From an uncultured Lachnospiraceae bacterium (GTDB lineage Bacteria > Bacillota > Clostridia > Lachnospirales > Lachnospiraceae): 32,175 nucleotides of DNA. How positions within the stretch are numbered: position 1 is the stretch's first letter; each line of letters starts with the position of its first letter. The translations under genes were made by a program, and so were the position numbers. This document shows, piece by piece, positions 16,280-25,052 of this stretch. The stretch is from the NCBI GenBank assembly GCA_902796595.1, contig CADBPM010000079.1, positions 1-32,175 on the forward strand, read 5' to 3'. The notes under the pieces were generated by a model. It was given only the letters and a program-made list of their open reading frames with translations. It was not told the origin of the DNA and did not search any database.

Positions 16280-16951
16280 TTATTTCTCGATATCTCTTGT
16301 ATTATAGAGATTCTGGATTTCTTCTGATGACTTGTCCATAAGTTCTCTGATAGGTGTTTCAAAAACACCTGCTGCAATATCTGCAACCATCTTTGAAAGG
16401 TGCTCTGACTCAGGGGTAAGATACTTACCGTTAAGTCTTCTTGCAAGCATTGCAACCTGTGGATGTGAAATTCCTGCAGGACATCTTGATGAACATACAC
16501 CACACATTACACAGTCGAATGAAAGCTCTGCGCACTTCTTGAAATCGCCTCTCTGAGCGTAAGCTATGTACTGCATTACATTAAGACCCTGAGTACATGC
16601 CTTTGTACATGCATTACATCCGATACATGAGTAGATTTCAGGATAGAGCTGCATCATTATAGACTGCTCAGGTGAAACCTTCTCTATATCATAGATCTTC
16701 TTTACAAGAGGGAAGAAAGGAAGAGTTGCAATATACATATTGTCCTCAACCTTTGTCTGACATGCAAGTGCCATCTTAAGCTCCTGCTGTCCTTCGATTC
16801 TGTATACTGTTGCACATGCGCCACAGAAACCATTTCTGCAGCCACAGCCTCTTTCAAGCTGATAGCCTGCATATTCCATAGCTGTCATGATTGTAAGGTT
16901 GTCCGGTACTGAATACTTCTTTCCGAACAAGTATATATTTACGTTTCCCAT
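16280..16951 (-). CDS. frdB: Fumarate reductase iron-sulfur subunit (TfrB N-terminal type)
   Basis: This 223-residue protein has an N-terminal plant-type [2Fe-2S] site (C38, C43, C46, C64) and a C-terminal pair of CxxCxxCxxxC sites (C109/112/115/119 and C147/150/153/157). That predicts two [4Fe-4S] clusters instead of the [4Fe-4S] plus [3Fe-4S] of quinone-linked FrdB. It resembles the N-terminal half of methanogen TfrB; the CCG domains fused to TfrB there are missing here but are encoded separately as HdrB in the same operon. It would relay electrons to the FrdA-like flavin. AGGAG lies 7 bases before the start. Two hairpins fill the gap to the upstream FlxA-like gene. Confidence 0.88.
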   Translation of the reverse strand: MGNVNIYLFGKKYSVPDNLTIMTAMEYAGYQLERGCGCRNGFCGACATVYRIEGQQELKMALACQTKVEDNMYIATLPFFPLVKKIYDIEKVSPEQSIMMQLYPEIYSCIGCNACTKACTQGLNVMQYIAYAQRGDFKKCAELSFDCVMCGVCSSRCPAGISHPQVAMLARRLNGKYLTPESEHLSKMVADIAAGVFETPIRELMDKSSEEIQNLYNTRDIEK

Positions 16952-16974
16952 AACATGCTCCTTTATTTATTATT

Positions 16975-17053
16975 GCGACATTGCTCTGCAATGCCGCTAA
17001 GTAATGTACAGTATTTTAAGTACCTTTAAACCGCGCCACTGCCTTGCAGTGGC
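16975..17053. repeat. Two intercistronic hairpins between the FlxA-like gene and frdB
   Basis: Stem one pairs 16975-16984 with 16988-16997 (one mismatch). Stem two pairs 17035-17042 with 17046-17053 around CTT. Neither has a terminator T-run on the minus strand. They may mark an RNA processing point between the bifurcation module and the fumarate reductase genes. Confidence 0.55.
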
Positions 17054-17060
17054 ACAATTA

Positions 17061-17888
17061 TCAATACTCACCAGTCATAGTACTTAACTGCTCAAAGTTG
17101 AATACCGGACCATCCTTACAGATGAATTTGTCTCCGACATTACATCTTCCACACTTACCGATACCACACTTCATACGCATCTCAAGTGTTGTGTAAACCT
17201 GATCATCTTTAAAGCCAAGCTTCTTGAGACCATCAAGTGTGAAATGGATCATTACAGGCGGTCCGCAAAGAACTGCTGTCTGAGTATTTGAAAGGTTAAG
17301 TTCTGTAACATAATTTGGTACGAAACCGACATGTCCGTCCCAACCTTCTTCCTCGCGGTCAATGGTAAGGTAAACGTCCATGTTTTCTTCTTTCATCCAC
17401 TCTTCCTGCATTTCCTTAAGATCAACAAGGTCTTCCTTTGATCTTGAACCGTAAACTACGCTCAGATGACCATAATCAGATCTGTGAGCTCTGCAGTAGT
17501 TAATGACTGAATGAAGAGGAGCTACACCGATACCACCAGCTATGAAAAGGAGATCCTTTCCCTTGAATGTGGTATCTACAGGGAAACCGTTCCCATAAGG
17601 TCCGCGGACAAGAATTTCCTGTCCCGGTTCCATTGCATGAAGCCAGCTTGTAAGAACACCGACTTTCTTTATACTGAATTCCTGATATTCTTCTACCGTT
17701 GGGGAAGAAGTGATGGAGATCATAGCCTCACCTACACCAGGAACAGAGAGCATGGCACACTGTCCGGGAATATGCGGAAAAAGTTTCTTTCCGTCCCTTC
17801 CGACCACGCGGAATGTCTTGACATCGCCGGTTTCCTCGCGGATATCAGTAACAACGGCAATGTGCGGAATAAGTTCTTCTCTTTCCAT
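17061..17888 (-). CDS. flxA: FlxA-like FAD/NAD(P)-binding oxidoreductase subunit
   Basis: This 275-residue ferredoxin-reductase-fold protein has an FAD domain (about 1-105; ISITSSP), an NAD(P)-binding domain (GGIGVAPLHS near 120-130; LCGPPVM near 210) and a C-terminal [2Fe-2S] site (C241, C246, C249, C257). It is related to PyrK, AsrB and FlxA. In the Flx-Hdr system this subunit takes the hydride from NADH and passes electrons to the iron-sulfur subunits. Its start overlaps the upstream stop by one base (TAATG), with GGAGG upstream, showing translational coupling. Specificity for NADH over NADPH is inferred from the family. Confidence 0.88.
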   Translation of the reverse strand: MEREELIPHIAVVTDIREETGDVKTFRVVGRDGKKLFPHIPGQCAMLSVPGVGEAMISITSSPTVEEYQEFSIKKVGVLTSWLHAMEPGQEILVRGPYGNGFPVDTTFKGKDLLFIAGGIGVAPLHSVINYCRAHRSDYGHLSVVYGSRSKEDLVDLKEMQEEWMKEENMDVYLTIDREEEGWDGHVGFVPNYVTELNLSNTQTAVLCGPPVMIHFTLDGLKKLGFKDDQVYTTLEMRMKCGIGKCGRCNVGDKFICKDGPVFNFEQLSTMTGEY

Positions 17889-18931
17889 TATGCTTCCTCC
17901 TGAAATGCCTTCATGACCTTAACGATATTCATGTTGATAGGACAACGACGCAGACATCTTCCGCATCCTACACAGCTATACATTCCGTCATGCTGGATCG
18001 GATAATATACAAGCTTATGCATGAATCTCTGACGGAAACGCTCCATCTGGCTCTTACGAGGAGTACCGGCTGCCATCATGGTAAAGTCTTTATACATGCA
18101 ACTGTCCCAGCATCTGAATCTTTCGACAGCTCCATTGTTGCCCTTAAATTCTTCTATATCAAAGCACTGACAGGTAGGACAAACAAATGTACATGAGCCG
18201 CAGCCAAGACATTTATCTGAAAGTTCCTTCCATTTGTCAACCTGGTTGAAAAGCTCAAGTTCCTTGTCACGGTTGTCAACCGGCTTAAGGTTGCCAAGAG
18301 GGAGCTTTCCGATGATATCGTGAACTCTCTCAACTTCCTTTTCAACTGCTTCTTTATTTGCTTCATCGCAGTTTGCACCAAGTGCTGCAAGGTCGATGCC
18401 ATCAAGAAGCTTCTTACCCTTTTCGGTAATATCTTCAAGGAATACATCATTTTCAACGATCCACATTCTTGCATCACCATCAGGTCTTGCTGCATCAATG
18501 CCGAATGAATGGCAGAAGCATGTCTCTGAAGGAGCATGGCAGGCAAAACTTACTACAGTAGCATGTTCCCTGCTCATTTTATAATATGTATCAACAGGTT
18601 CTGCAAGGAATACCTTGTCAAGTACATCAAATGAACGTACATCACAGGCACGTACTCCGAAGATTACATAATCCTCAGGCTCCTTACGGATATCCTCAAC
18701 CTCTATCTTCTTTCCTTCCATACGGAACTTGGCAAGTTTTTCTATCTGTGGGAAGAAGAAATCCTTTGCAGAACGAAGAGTATTAAGCTGCTGTGAAAGC
18801 TTGCTTCCTTCTTTATACTCTTCAAATACTGCTACACCATCTTTTTTATCAACAGGAAGGTAAAGCTTCTCATTTTTCGCAATTGCTGCAATGAGGTCCT
18901 GAAGCTTATCAAGCGCGATCTTTGCTATCAT
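17888..18931 (-). CDS. 4Fe-4S dicluster protein, AsrA/FlxB-like
   Basis: This 347-residue soluble protein has an N-terminal domain of the anaerobic sulfite reductase A/hydrogenase-beta type (FGVRACDVRSF, DTYYKMSRE, with Cys in SETCFCHSFG). Two C-terminal ferredoxin sites follow: CLGCGSCTFVCP, followed by CQC, and CVGCGRCLRRCP. It pairs with the FlxA-like protein in an electron-transfer complex, as AsrA does with AsrB, and corresponds in position to FlxB. Both ends overlap neighbours by a single base (TAATG junctions), indicating tight stoichiometric translation. It probably carries electrons between the NADH flavin and the HdrA/MvhD core. Confidence 0.85.
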   Translation of the reverse strand: MIAKIALDKLQDLIAAIAKNEKLYLPVDKKDGVAVFEEYKEGSKLSQQLNTLRSAKDFFFPQIEKLAKFRMEGKKIEVEDIRKEPEDYVIFGVRACDVRSFDVLDKVFLAEPVDTYYKMSREHATVVSFACHAPSETCFCHSFGIDAARPDGDARMWIVENDVFLEDITEKGKKLLDGIDLAALGANCDEANKEAVEKEVERVHDIIGKLPLGNLKPVDNRDKELELFNQVDKWKELSDKCLGCGSCTFVCPTCQCFDIEEFKGNNGAVERFRCWDSCMYKDFTMMAAGTPRKSQMERFRQRFMHKLVYYPIQHDGMYSCVGCGRCLRRCPINMNIVKVMKAFQEEA

Positions 18932-19905
18932 TACCTGATACCTCCTTCCTGAACTATGCTTGCTTCTGCATCATTTTTCTCTGTATAAGCAAGTACCGGA
19001 TGCATAGTGCCGACTTCCTCGCCGGCCTGATAAGGACCATAGAGTCTGTCCATATCGTGAATATACTTACGATTAAGAAGGTGCAGCGGAATATGCTCAG
19101 GACATACACGCGAACACTCGCCACAATCTGTACATCTTCCTGCTACATGGTAAGCTCTGATTATATGGAAAAGCTTTTCTTCAAAATCATTAACTGCACC
19201 TTTATTCTGTACACCTGACTTAGGATTATCAAATACGCAGGTCTCACATGTGCATGCAGGACATACGTTACGACAGGCATTACAGCGGATACAACGTGAA
19301 AATTCACCCTGCCAGAAAGCAAATCTTTCCTCCGGAGACATAGCTTCGATCTTCTCAACCATGTCGAATCTGTCAGAGTCAAGCATTTCACCTTCAGCAC
19401 CAATAAGCTCATCATATACGACATGCTTACGGCTCTTGCATGACTTACATCTCTCGTCTTCTGCCTCGCTTACTGCTACAGTTTTATCGCCGTATACAGT
19501 TGAAACAGTAAAGTTGTCGCCTTCCATCTTGATTCCGGTAATACCGAAAAGACCAAGTGAATGAAGTCTTTCTGCACTTACTTTGCCATTGCACTCTACG
19601 CCGATAATGTATACGTTTTCTCTCTTTATCCTGTGCTCTGTGAGCAGCTGGTTAAAGCTGTAGGTGTCGCATGGCTTTAAAAATACTGCGATCTTTCCTT
19701 CCTTCTGTGATTCCTCTACAAGGTACTTTGAAAGGTTGGCTCCGCAGAAATCATTATATACGAAGTTCTTCTTAAGCTCCTCAGCACTATTAAAGACTGT
19801 AGGAGTAATATCATAAACAAAGTCACCGGCTGCCCAGCCAAGAACACGGTTTATAGTTCCGTCTTCGAGGAGTTTTGCGGCGCGCTCTATCAGTTCTCCT
19901 TGCAT
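18931..19905 (-). CDS. 4Fe-4S dicluster protein, FrhB/FlxC-like
   Basis: The protein has 324 residues from the chosen ATG at 19905, which has GGAGG 7 bases upstream. An ATG 24 bases earlier (19929) lacks a ribosome binding site. The N-terminal part resembles F420-hydrogenase/formate dehydrogenase beta subunits (FLKPCDTYSFNQLL, YIIGVECNG). The C-terminal part has two ferredoxin sites, CIRCNACRNVCP (with trailing CTCETC) and CTDCGECSRVCP, and an extra CKSCKS motif lies between. It overlaps the 3' end of the MvhD-like gene by 16 bases. By order it corresponds to FlxC of the Flx-Hdr complex; F420 use is not implied. Confidence 0.83.
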   Translation of the reverse strand: MQGELIERAAKLLEDGTINRVLGWAAGDFVYDITPTVFNSAEELKKNFVYNDFCGANLSKYLVEESQKEGKIAVFLKPCDTYSFNQLLTEHRIKRENVYIIGVECNGKVSAERLHSLGLFGITGIKMEGDNFTVSTVYGDKTVAVSEAEDERCKSCKSRKHVVYDELIGAEGEMLDSDRFDMVEKIEAMSPEERFAFWQGEFSRCIRCNACRNVCPACTCETCVFDNPKSGVQNKGAVNDFEEKLFHIIRAYHVAGRCTDCGECSRVCPEHIPLHLLNRKYIHDMDRLYGPYQAGEEVGTMHPVLAYTEKNDAEASIVQEGGIR

Positions 19906-20333
19906 CTTAAATCCTCCAGTCTTCTGCATCTGCCAAGTCTTGTAATGTCTGATACGAAGCTATTCATAACATCAACGAATCTGGCACCTTCAGCGGCAGA
20001 AACCCATTCTACTCTGGTACGTTCCTTCTCAACTCCAAGATAATCGAGCATTGAGAAAAGAAGTGTCATACGTCTTCTTGTATGGTAATTACCTGTCATG
20101 TAATGGCAGTCACCAGGGTGGCAGCCACAGATGATAACGCCGTCTGCGCCACGCTGGAAAGCCTTAAGTATAAATATAGGATTTATACGACATGAGCAAG
20201 GTACTCTTACGATCTTTACTTCTGCCGGGTATTCAAGTCTGTTTGTACCGGCAAGATCTGCGCCGGAATATGAACACCAGTTGCAGCAGAACGCAACGAT
20301 CTTTGGTTTAAATTCATTTTCGTTTACTGACAT
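19890..20333 (-). CDS. flxD: MvhD/FlxD-like iron-sulfur subunit
   Basis: This 147-residue protein shows the full cysteine pattern of MvhD, the subunit that links hydrogenase or Flx modules to HdrA through a [2Fe-2S] cluster: C16, C17 and C20 (FCCNWC), C46 and C48 (VPCSCR), C71 and C76 (CGCHPGDC). It overlaps the end of hdrA by 10 bases, with GGAGGT in the hdrA 3' end, so the two are translationally coupled. It would form the bridge between the NADH-oxidising Flx proteins and the bifurcating HdrA flavin. Confidence 0.9.
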   Translation of the reverse strand: MSVNENEFKPKIVAFCCNWCSYSGADLAGTNRLEYPAEVKIVRVPCSCRINPIFILKAFQRGADGVIICGCHPGDCHYMTGNYHTRRRMTLLFSMLDYLGVEKERTRVEWVSAAEGARFVDVMNSFVSDITRLGRCRRLEDLRCKEN

Positions 20334-22321
20334 ACTGCGTCTACCTCCGCCATGATCTCACTGTTAGAGAAGCCATAAAGATCCATAGCTCCTGATGGGC
20401 AGGCAACTGTACATGCACCACAACCCTGACATACTGCAGGATTAACCTGAGATACACGTCTGATCTTTGTTGTACGGTCTCTCATACGGAATTCCTTCTC
20501 AACGTATGTGATAGCACCATAAGGACACACATCAGCACACTGTGAGCATCCGTTACACATCATTTCGTCTGGATGAGCCACGCAAGGATTTCCTTCAAGA
20601 GAATCCTTTGAAAGAAGACCTATTACCTTACTTGCTGCGGCACCAGCCTGAGCAACAGTCTCAGGAATATCCTTAGGTCCCTGACATACACCTGAAAGGA
20701 ATACACCTGCGGTCGGGCTTTCTACAGGACGAAGCTTTGGATGTGCTTCTGTAAAGAAGTCATTTGTATCCATTGAAGCTGTAAGCATTGTAGCAAGAGA
20801 TCTTGCGGACTTGCTTGGTTCAATGGCAGCTGCGAGAACAACCATATCAGCATCTATGTGAAGCTGCTTGTTCATGATAAGGTCAGAAGCCTGAACCTTA
20901 AGCTTGCCATTTTCAGGAGTAACCTTGCCTACAGCGCCCTTTATATAATGAACTCCATACTGCTCAACCGCTCTTCTATAGAACTCATCGAAGTTCTTGC
21001 CAGGAGTACGGACATCAATATAGAATACGTAAATATCTGTATCAGGATAATGATCCTTTGTAAGGATAGCATGCTTAGCTGTGTACATACAGCAGATCTT
21101 TGAGCAGTAAGGCTTACCGCCCTTCTTGCTGTCACATGTCTCACGTGAGCCTACACACTGGATAAATACGATTTTCTTAGGTTCCTTACCGTCTGAAGGA
21201 CGAAGAAGATGTCCGCCAGTAGGGCCTGCAGCGTTCATAAGACGCTCATATTCAAGCGATGTAACTACATCCGGGCTCTGTGAGTAAGCATATTCATCAT
21301 ACTTGCTTACATCTGTGATCTCATAACCGGTTGCTGCTACGATCGCACCATACTCAACATCGATGAACTTATCTTCATCCTTGTAATTGATGGCGTCGGA
21401 ACCGCAGACCTTGGAGCAAAGACCGCATTTGCCATTCTTAAGCATGAGGCAGTAATCAGGGTCGATCGTTGCAACCTTAGGTACAGCCTGTGCAAATGGA
21501 ATGTAAACAGCAGTTCTGTTGTTGAGGTTCATATTGAATTCGTTCGGTGCCTTCTTGCTTGGGCACTTCTCTGTACAAAGACCACATCCTGTACATTTAT
21601 CCTCATCAACATATCTTGCTTTTCTCTTTATCTTTACTTTGAAGTTTCCTACGAAACCTGTTACTTCTGCAACCTCACTGTATGAGTAGATGTGGATACG
21701 CTCATGCTGTCCGACTTCTACCATCTTAGGAGTAACGATACATGAAGCACAGTCAAGAGTAGGGAACGTCTTGTCAAGCTGACTCATCTTACCGCCAATG
21801 GTAGGATTTTTCTCGACAATATCTACTTCATAACCTGCATCAGCTATATCAAGAGCTGTCTGCATACCAGCGATACCACCACCGATAACAAGAGCACGCT
21901 TTGTTACAGGAGTTGAATCTGCTGTAAGTGGAGTATTAAGAAGAACCTTGGCAACAGCAGCTCTCATAAGAGCCTTAGCTTTCTCTGTTGCTTCTTCTCT
22001 GTCCTTGTGTACCCATGAACACTGTTCACGGATATTTGCTATCTCAATCATGTATGGGTTCATTCCAACGCGGCTTACAGCCTTCTGGAAAGTCTTCTCG
22101 TGCATGTGAGGAGAGCATGAACAGATAACTACATTTGTAAGACCGAATTCTTTTACCTTATCGGTAATGAGATCCTGTCCGCTCTGAGAGCACATATAAG
22201 TATAGTCTGTAGCAAAAACAACGCCAGGGATATGGCGAGCTGCCTCGGCTACGGCTTCAACATCAACTGTAGCAGCAATGTTGGTACCGCAATGACAGAC
22301 AAATACACCGATTTTCTGCAT
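20324..22321 (-). CDS. hdrA: HdrA, heterodisulfide reductase-like flavin subunit
   Basis: This 665-residue protein matches HdrA in order: an N-terminal domain with CHCG (9-12) and CSCSPHMHE (68-76), FAD-binding GGGIAG (147-152) with CASC (191-194), an inserted ferredoxin domain (C243/246/249/253 and C291/299/302/306), and a C-terminal ferredoxin domain (C589/592/595/599 and C631/634/637/641). In methanogens and Flx-Hdr bacteria the HdrA FAD is the electron-bifurcating centre. Here it should split electron pairs from the Flx module between ferredoxin and HdrB/fumarate reductase. AAGGAG precedes the start, 11 bases after hdrC. Confidence 0.93.
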   Translation of the reverse strand: MQKIGVFVCHCGTNIAATVDVEAVAEAARHIPGVVFATDYTYMCSQSGQDLITDKVKEFGLTNVVICSCSPHMHEKTFQKAVSRVGMNPYMIEIANIREQCSWVHKDREEATEKAKALMRAAVAKVLLNTPLTADSTPVTKRALVIGGGIAGMQTALDIADAGYEVDIVEKNPTIGGKMSQLDKTFPTLDCASCIVTPKMVEVGQHERIHIYSYSEVAEVTGFVGNFKVKIKRKARYVDEDKCTGCGLCTEKCPSKKAPNEFNMNLNNRTAVYIPFAQAVPKVATIDPDYCLMLKNGKCGLCSKVCGSDAINYKDEDKFIDVEYGAIVAATGYEITDVSKYDEYAYSQSPDVVTSLEYERLMNAAGPTGGHLLRPSDGKEPKKIVFIQCVGSRETCDSKKGGKPYCSKICCMYTAKHAILTKDHYPDTDIYVFYIDVRTPGKNFDEFYRRAVEQYGVHYIKGAVGKVTPENGKLKVQASDLIMNKQLHIDADMVVLAAAIEPSKSARSLATMLTASMDTNDFFTEAHPKLRPVESPTAGVFLSGVCQGPKDIPETVAQAGAAASKVIGLLSKDSLEGNPCVAHPDEMMCNGCSQCADVCPYGAITYVEKEFRMRDRTTKIRRVSQVNPAVCQGCGACTVACPSGAMDLYGFSNSEIMAEVDAVCQ

Positions 22322-22332
22322 GAATATTCTCC

Positions 22333-22725
22333 TTACTTTGTAAACTTGCGGAACGCACTTACTATAGCCTGCTGTGGAAGATCAGGATCAAGCATTTCCG
22401 GAAGCATATCCGGACGAAGATGATTCTTCTCCTGCTGTCTTTCAACTGCAAGTCTTACGGCTTCTATAAGCTTAGCCGGCTCAACGTTACGTGGGCATCT
22501 CTGGATACATGCCATGCATGAGAGACACTTGTAAATCGACTTGCTTTCCATGAGTGGTTCTATCTCGCCATTGTTTACCATATCCACGAACTGATGAGGA
22601 TGATATTCCATCTCGTCAAAATCAGGACAGGTTGCAGTACAGCGACCGCACTTCATACACTTGCGTGGATTAACTCCGCTTATCGCAAGTATTTCTTCTC
22701 TGGTAACTGTATAATTAGAGGCCAT
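22333..22725 (-). CDS. hdrC: HdrC, iron-sulfur relay subunit
   Basis: This 130-residue protein carries two [4Fe-4S] sites, C23/26/29/33 (CMKCGRCTATCP) and C67/70/73/77 (CLSCMACIQRCP), with no membrane segment. It fits soluble HdrC, which passes electrons from HdrA to HdrB. Its ATG overlaps the hdrB stop by one base (TAATG), so translation is coupled. Confidence 0.92.
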   Translation of the reverse strand: MASNYTVTREEILAISGVNPRKCMKCGRCTATCPDFDEMEYHPHQFVDMVNNGEIEPLMESKSIYKCLSCMACIQRCPRNVEPAKLIEAVRLAVERQQEKNHLRPDMLPEMLDPDLPQQAIVSAFRKFTK

Positions 22726-23519
22726 TATGCTTCCTCCTTTACGCCAAGAGCATCTGCAAGAAGCTCTGTGAAGTACTTGACATTTACTCCTGTACCTTCT
22801 GCATTCTTCTTAAGGTTGTAATAGCAGAGCGGACAGGCTGTGATGACTGTCTCAACTCCCTGCGCCTTTGCATTTTCAAGAATAGATGCACTTCTCTTTG
22901 CAGGGATCGACTTGTCCTCAAGAGTAAGATAACCACCGCAGCACTCATTTCTCTGTGCATAAACAACAGGTGTTGCTCCAAGAGCCTTTATGAGATCTTC
23001 GATGATCGTAGGATTTTCAGGGTTATCCATGGCAAGTACATCTGAAGGGCGAAGAAGAAGACATCCATAGTAAGCACCTATCTTCTGACCCTTAAGAGGA
23101 TTGGTAACCTTTTCCTTTATCTTGTCAAATCCCACATCATCACGAAGTACTTCAAGAAGATGCATTACCTTTGTCTCGCCTTCATAGTGGATTCCATCGG
23201 CTGCAAGGTAATTATTTGCCTTTGTTCTGAAATTTTCATCTTTTTTGAAATCTTCGTTTGTCTGCTTGATAACATTGTGACAGGCAGAGCACATGGTCAC
23301 GATAACGCCGCCATTGTCTCTTGAGTAGGCAAGTGCGCGTACAGAAGAAAGACGCTGAGCGATCTCATCCTTAGCCATAGGATAAACACCGCCACAGCAC
23401 TGCCAGTCCGGGATCTCACAAAGAGGAATATCTAATGCCTTGCAGGCATTTCTTCCCCACTGATCCAGGTCTTTTGCTTTATTCTTAAGCGTACAGCCCG
23501 GGAAATAATTATAAGCCAT
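22725..23519 (-). CDS. hdrB: HdrB, CCG-domain subunit
   Basis: This 264-residue protein has two complete CCG motifs: C9, C41-C42, C77/C80, and C153, C193-C194, C229/C232. In methanogen HdrB these bind the two non-cubane [4Fe-4S] clusters that reduce the heterodisulfide. In TfrB and glycolate oxidase-type proteins the same domain is fused to iron-sulfur subunits. In this operon it may be the contact between the Hdr core and the fumarate reductase iron-sulfur subunit, or may reduce an unknown disulfide. It follows fumarase after a short hairpin with an AAGGAG site. All cluster ligands are present, so it is probably functional. Confidence 0.92.
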   Translation of the reverse strand: MAYNYFPGCTLKNKAKDLDQWGRNACKALDIPLCEIPDWQCCGGVYPMAKDEIAQRLSSVRALAYSRDNGGVIVTMCSACHNVIKQTNEDFKKDENFRTKANNYLAADGIHYEGETKVMHLLEVLRDDVGFDKIKEKVTNPLKGQKIGAYYGCLLLRPSDVLAMDNPENPTIIEDLIKALGATPVVYAQRNECCGGYLTLEDKSIPAKRSASILENAKAQGVETVITACPLCYYNLKKNAEGTGVNVKYFTELLADALGVKEEA

Positions 23520-23535
23520 TTTTTTCTCCTTCTAA

Positions 23536-23555
23536 CGCGGAGCAAGCGCTCCGCG
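23536..23555. repeat. Hairpin between fumC and hdrB
   Basis: CGCGGAGC (23536-23543) pairs perfectly with GCTCCGCG (23548-23555) around a 4-base loop. No T-run follows on the minus strand, so it is more likely a processing or stability element than a terminator. Confidence 0.55.
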
Positions 23556-23570
23556 CCACATTAATAGTTC

Positions 23571-24953
23571 TTACTGCTGTGCCATTTCTTCCGGATGGAA
23601 TACCTTGTCGAACTCTTCTGCTGAAAGGAAACCAAGCTTAACACAAGCTTCCTTCAGTGAAATATTTTCCTCAAATGCAAGGTGTGAAGTCTTGGCAGCA
23701 TTCTCATAACCGATGTATGGGTTAAGAGCAGTAACAAGCATAAGTGAGTTGTGAAGGTTATGATGCATCTTATCCTTGTTAGCCTTGATGCCAACTGCAC
23801 ACTTCTCATTGAATGAAAGGATCGATTCTGAAAGTATCCTTACTGACTGCTGGAAATTGTATGCAATAACAGGCATGAATACATTTAATTCAAAATTGCC
23901 CTGACTTGCTGCCATACCGATCGCAGTATCATTTCCGATTATCTGAACAGCCACCATGGTAACCTGCTCGCACTGAGTAGGATTTACCTTACCAGGCATG
24001 ATCGATGAACCCGGTTCATTGGCAGGAATGGTTATCTCGCCAAGACCTACACGAGGACCACTGGCAAGCCAGCGAACATCATTGGCGATCTTCATCATAT
24101 CTGCTGCCATAGCCTTTACAGCACCGTGTGCAAACACGATCTCATCCTTTGAAGTAAGGGCATGGAACTTATTTTCAGCTGTAACAAATTTCTTGCCTGA
24201 AAGTTCTGAAACCTTTTCTGCAACAAGCTTGTCAAAGCCCTTTGGTGCATTAAGCCCTGTTCCTACTGCTGTACCGCCAAGTGCAAGATGACGAAGAGGT
24301 TCAAGAGCACTTTCAACAAGCTCGATATCTCTTTCAAGTGAACTTCTCCATCCACTTATTTCCTGTGAAAATGAGATCGGCACTGCATCCTGAAGATGTG
24401 TACGACCACTCTTTACAATACCCTCATTTTCCTTTTCAAGCTTCTTAAATGTAGCAATAAGAGTCTTGGCTGCAGGAATGAGTTTATCCTCAAGTGCAAT
24501 AACAGCTGAGATATGCATTGCTGTAGGGAATGTGTCATTTGAAGACTGGCTCATATTGATATCATCATTAGGATGGCAGAGCTTCTTGCCGGCATGCTCA
24601 TTTGAAACATTGGCAATAACTTCATTTGTGTTCATGTTGGACTGAGTTCCTGAACCAGTCTGCCATACAACAAGCGGGAACTCGTCATTAAGCTCACCCT
24701 TGATCACCTTGTCAGCAGCAAAGCTGATAGCCTCAAGTTTTTCATCTGTCATCTTCTCAGGCTTAAGCTCATGATTGGCAAGGGCTGCTGCCTTCTTAAG
24801 TATGCCAAATGCATGGATGATTTCCTTAGGCATTGTTTCGATACCAACACCAATCTGGAAATTCTCGTGACTTCTCTCGGTCTGAGCTCCCCAGTAATGA
24901 TCTGCAGGAACCTTGACTTCGCCAAGAGAATCATGTTCTACACGGTACTCCAT
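23571..24953 (-). CDS. fumC: Class II fumarate hydratase (fumarase C)
   Basis: The protein has 460 residues from the ATG at 24953, which has GGAGG at ideal spacing; an in-frame ATG at 24977 has none. It shows the fumarase/aspartase superfamily signature GSSIMPGKVNPTQ, with the PGKVNPTQ form typical of fumarase, and SGRTHLQDAVP and SSNDTFPTAMH active-site segments. It interconverts malate and fumarate without an iron-sulfur cluster. It is the first gene of the operon, directly behind a near-consensus promoter, and supplies fumarate to the reductase encoded further along. Aspartase is the nearest alternative but the signature argues against it. Confidence 0.93.
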   Translation of the reverse strand: MEYRVEHDSLGEVKVPADHYWGAQTERSHENFQIGVGIETMPKEIIHAFGILKKAAALANHELKPEKMTDEKLEAISFAADKVIKGELNDEFPLVVWQTGSGTQSNMNTNEVIANVSNEHAGKKLCHPNDDINMSQSSNDTFPTAMHISAVIALEDKLIPAAKTLIATFKKLEKENEGIVKSGRTHLQDAVPISFSQEISGWRSSLERDIELVESALEPLRHLALGGTAVGTGLNAPKGFDKLVAEKVSELSGKKFVTAENKFHALTSKDEIVFAHGAVKAMAADMMKIANDVRWLASGPRVGLGEITIPANEPGSSIMPGKVNPTQCEQVTMVAVQIIGNDTAIGMAASQGNFELNVFMPVIAYNFQQSVRILSESILSFNEKCAVGIKANKDKMHHNLHNSLMLVTALNPYIGYENAAKTSHLAFEENISLKEACVKLGFLSAEEFDKVFHPEEMAQQ

Positions 24954-25052
24954 AATTATTCCTCCTGATAGTTGCATGCCAGTCTTTGACCTGATCCAAA
25001 TGCGTTAGATACCGCTAACCAAGCAGACTTCCGCATGATTAAACATAGTTTC

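Noticed and set aside
17061..19905. Anaerobic sulfite reductase AsrAB(C)
   Set aside because: The A- and B-like subunits resemble AsrA and AsrB, but there is no siroheme AsrC, and the MvhD and HdrABC genes point to a Flx-Hdr complex.
24953..25046. Riboswitch in the fumC leader
   Set aside because: The leader of roughly 95 bases shows no conserved riboswitch core and no terminator/antiterminator pair.
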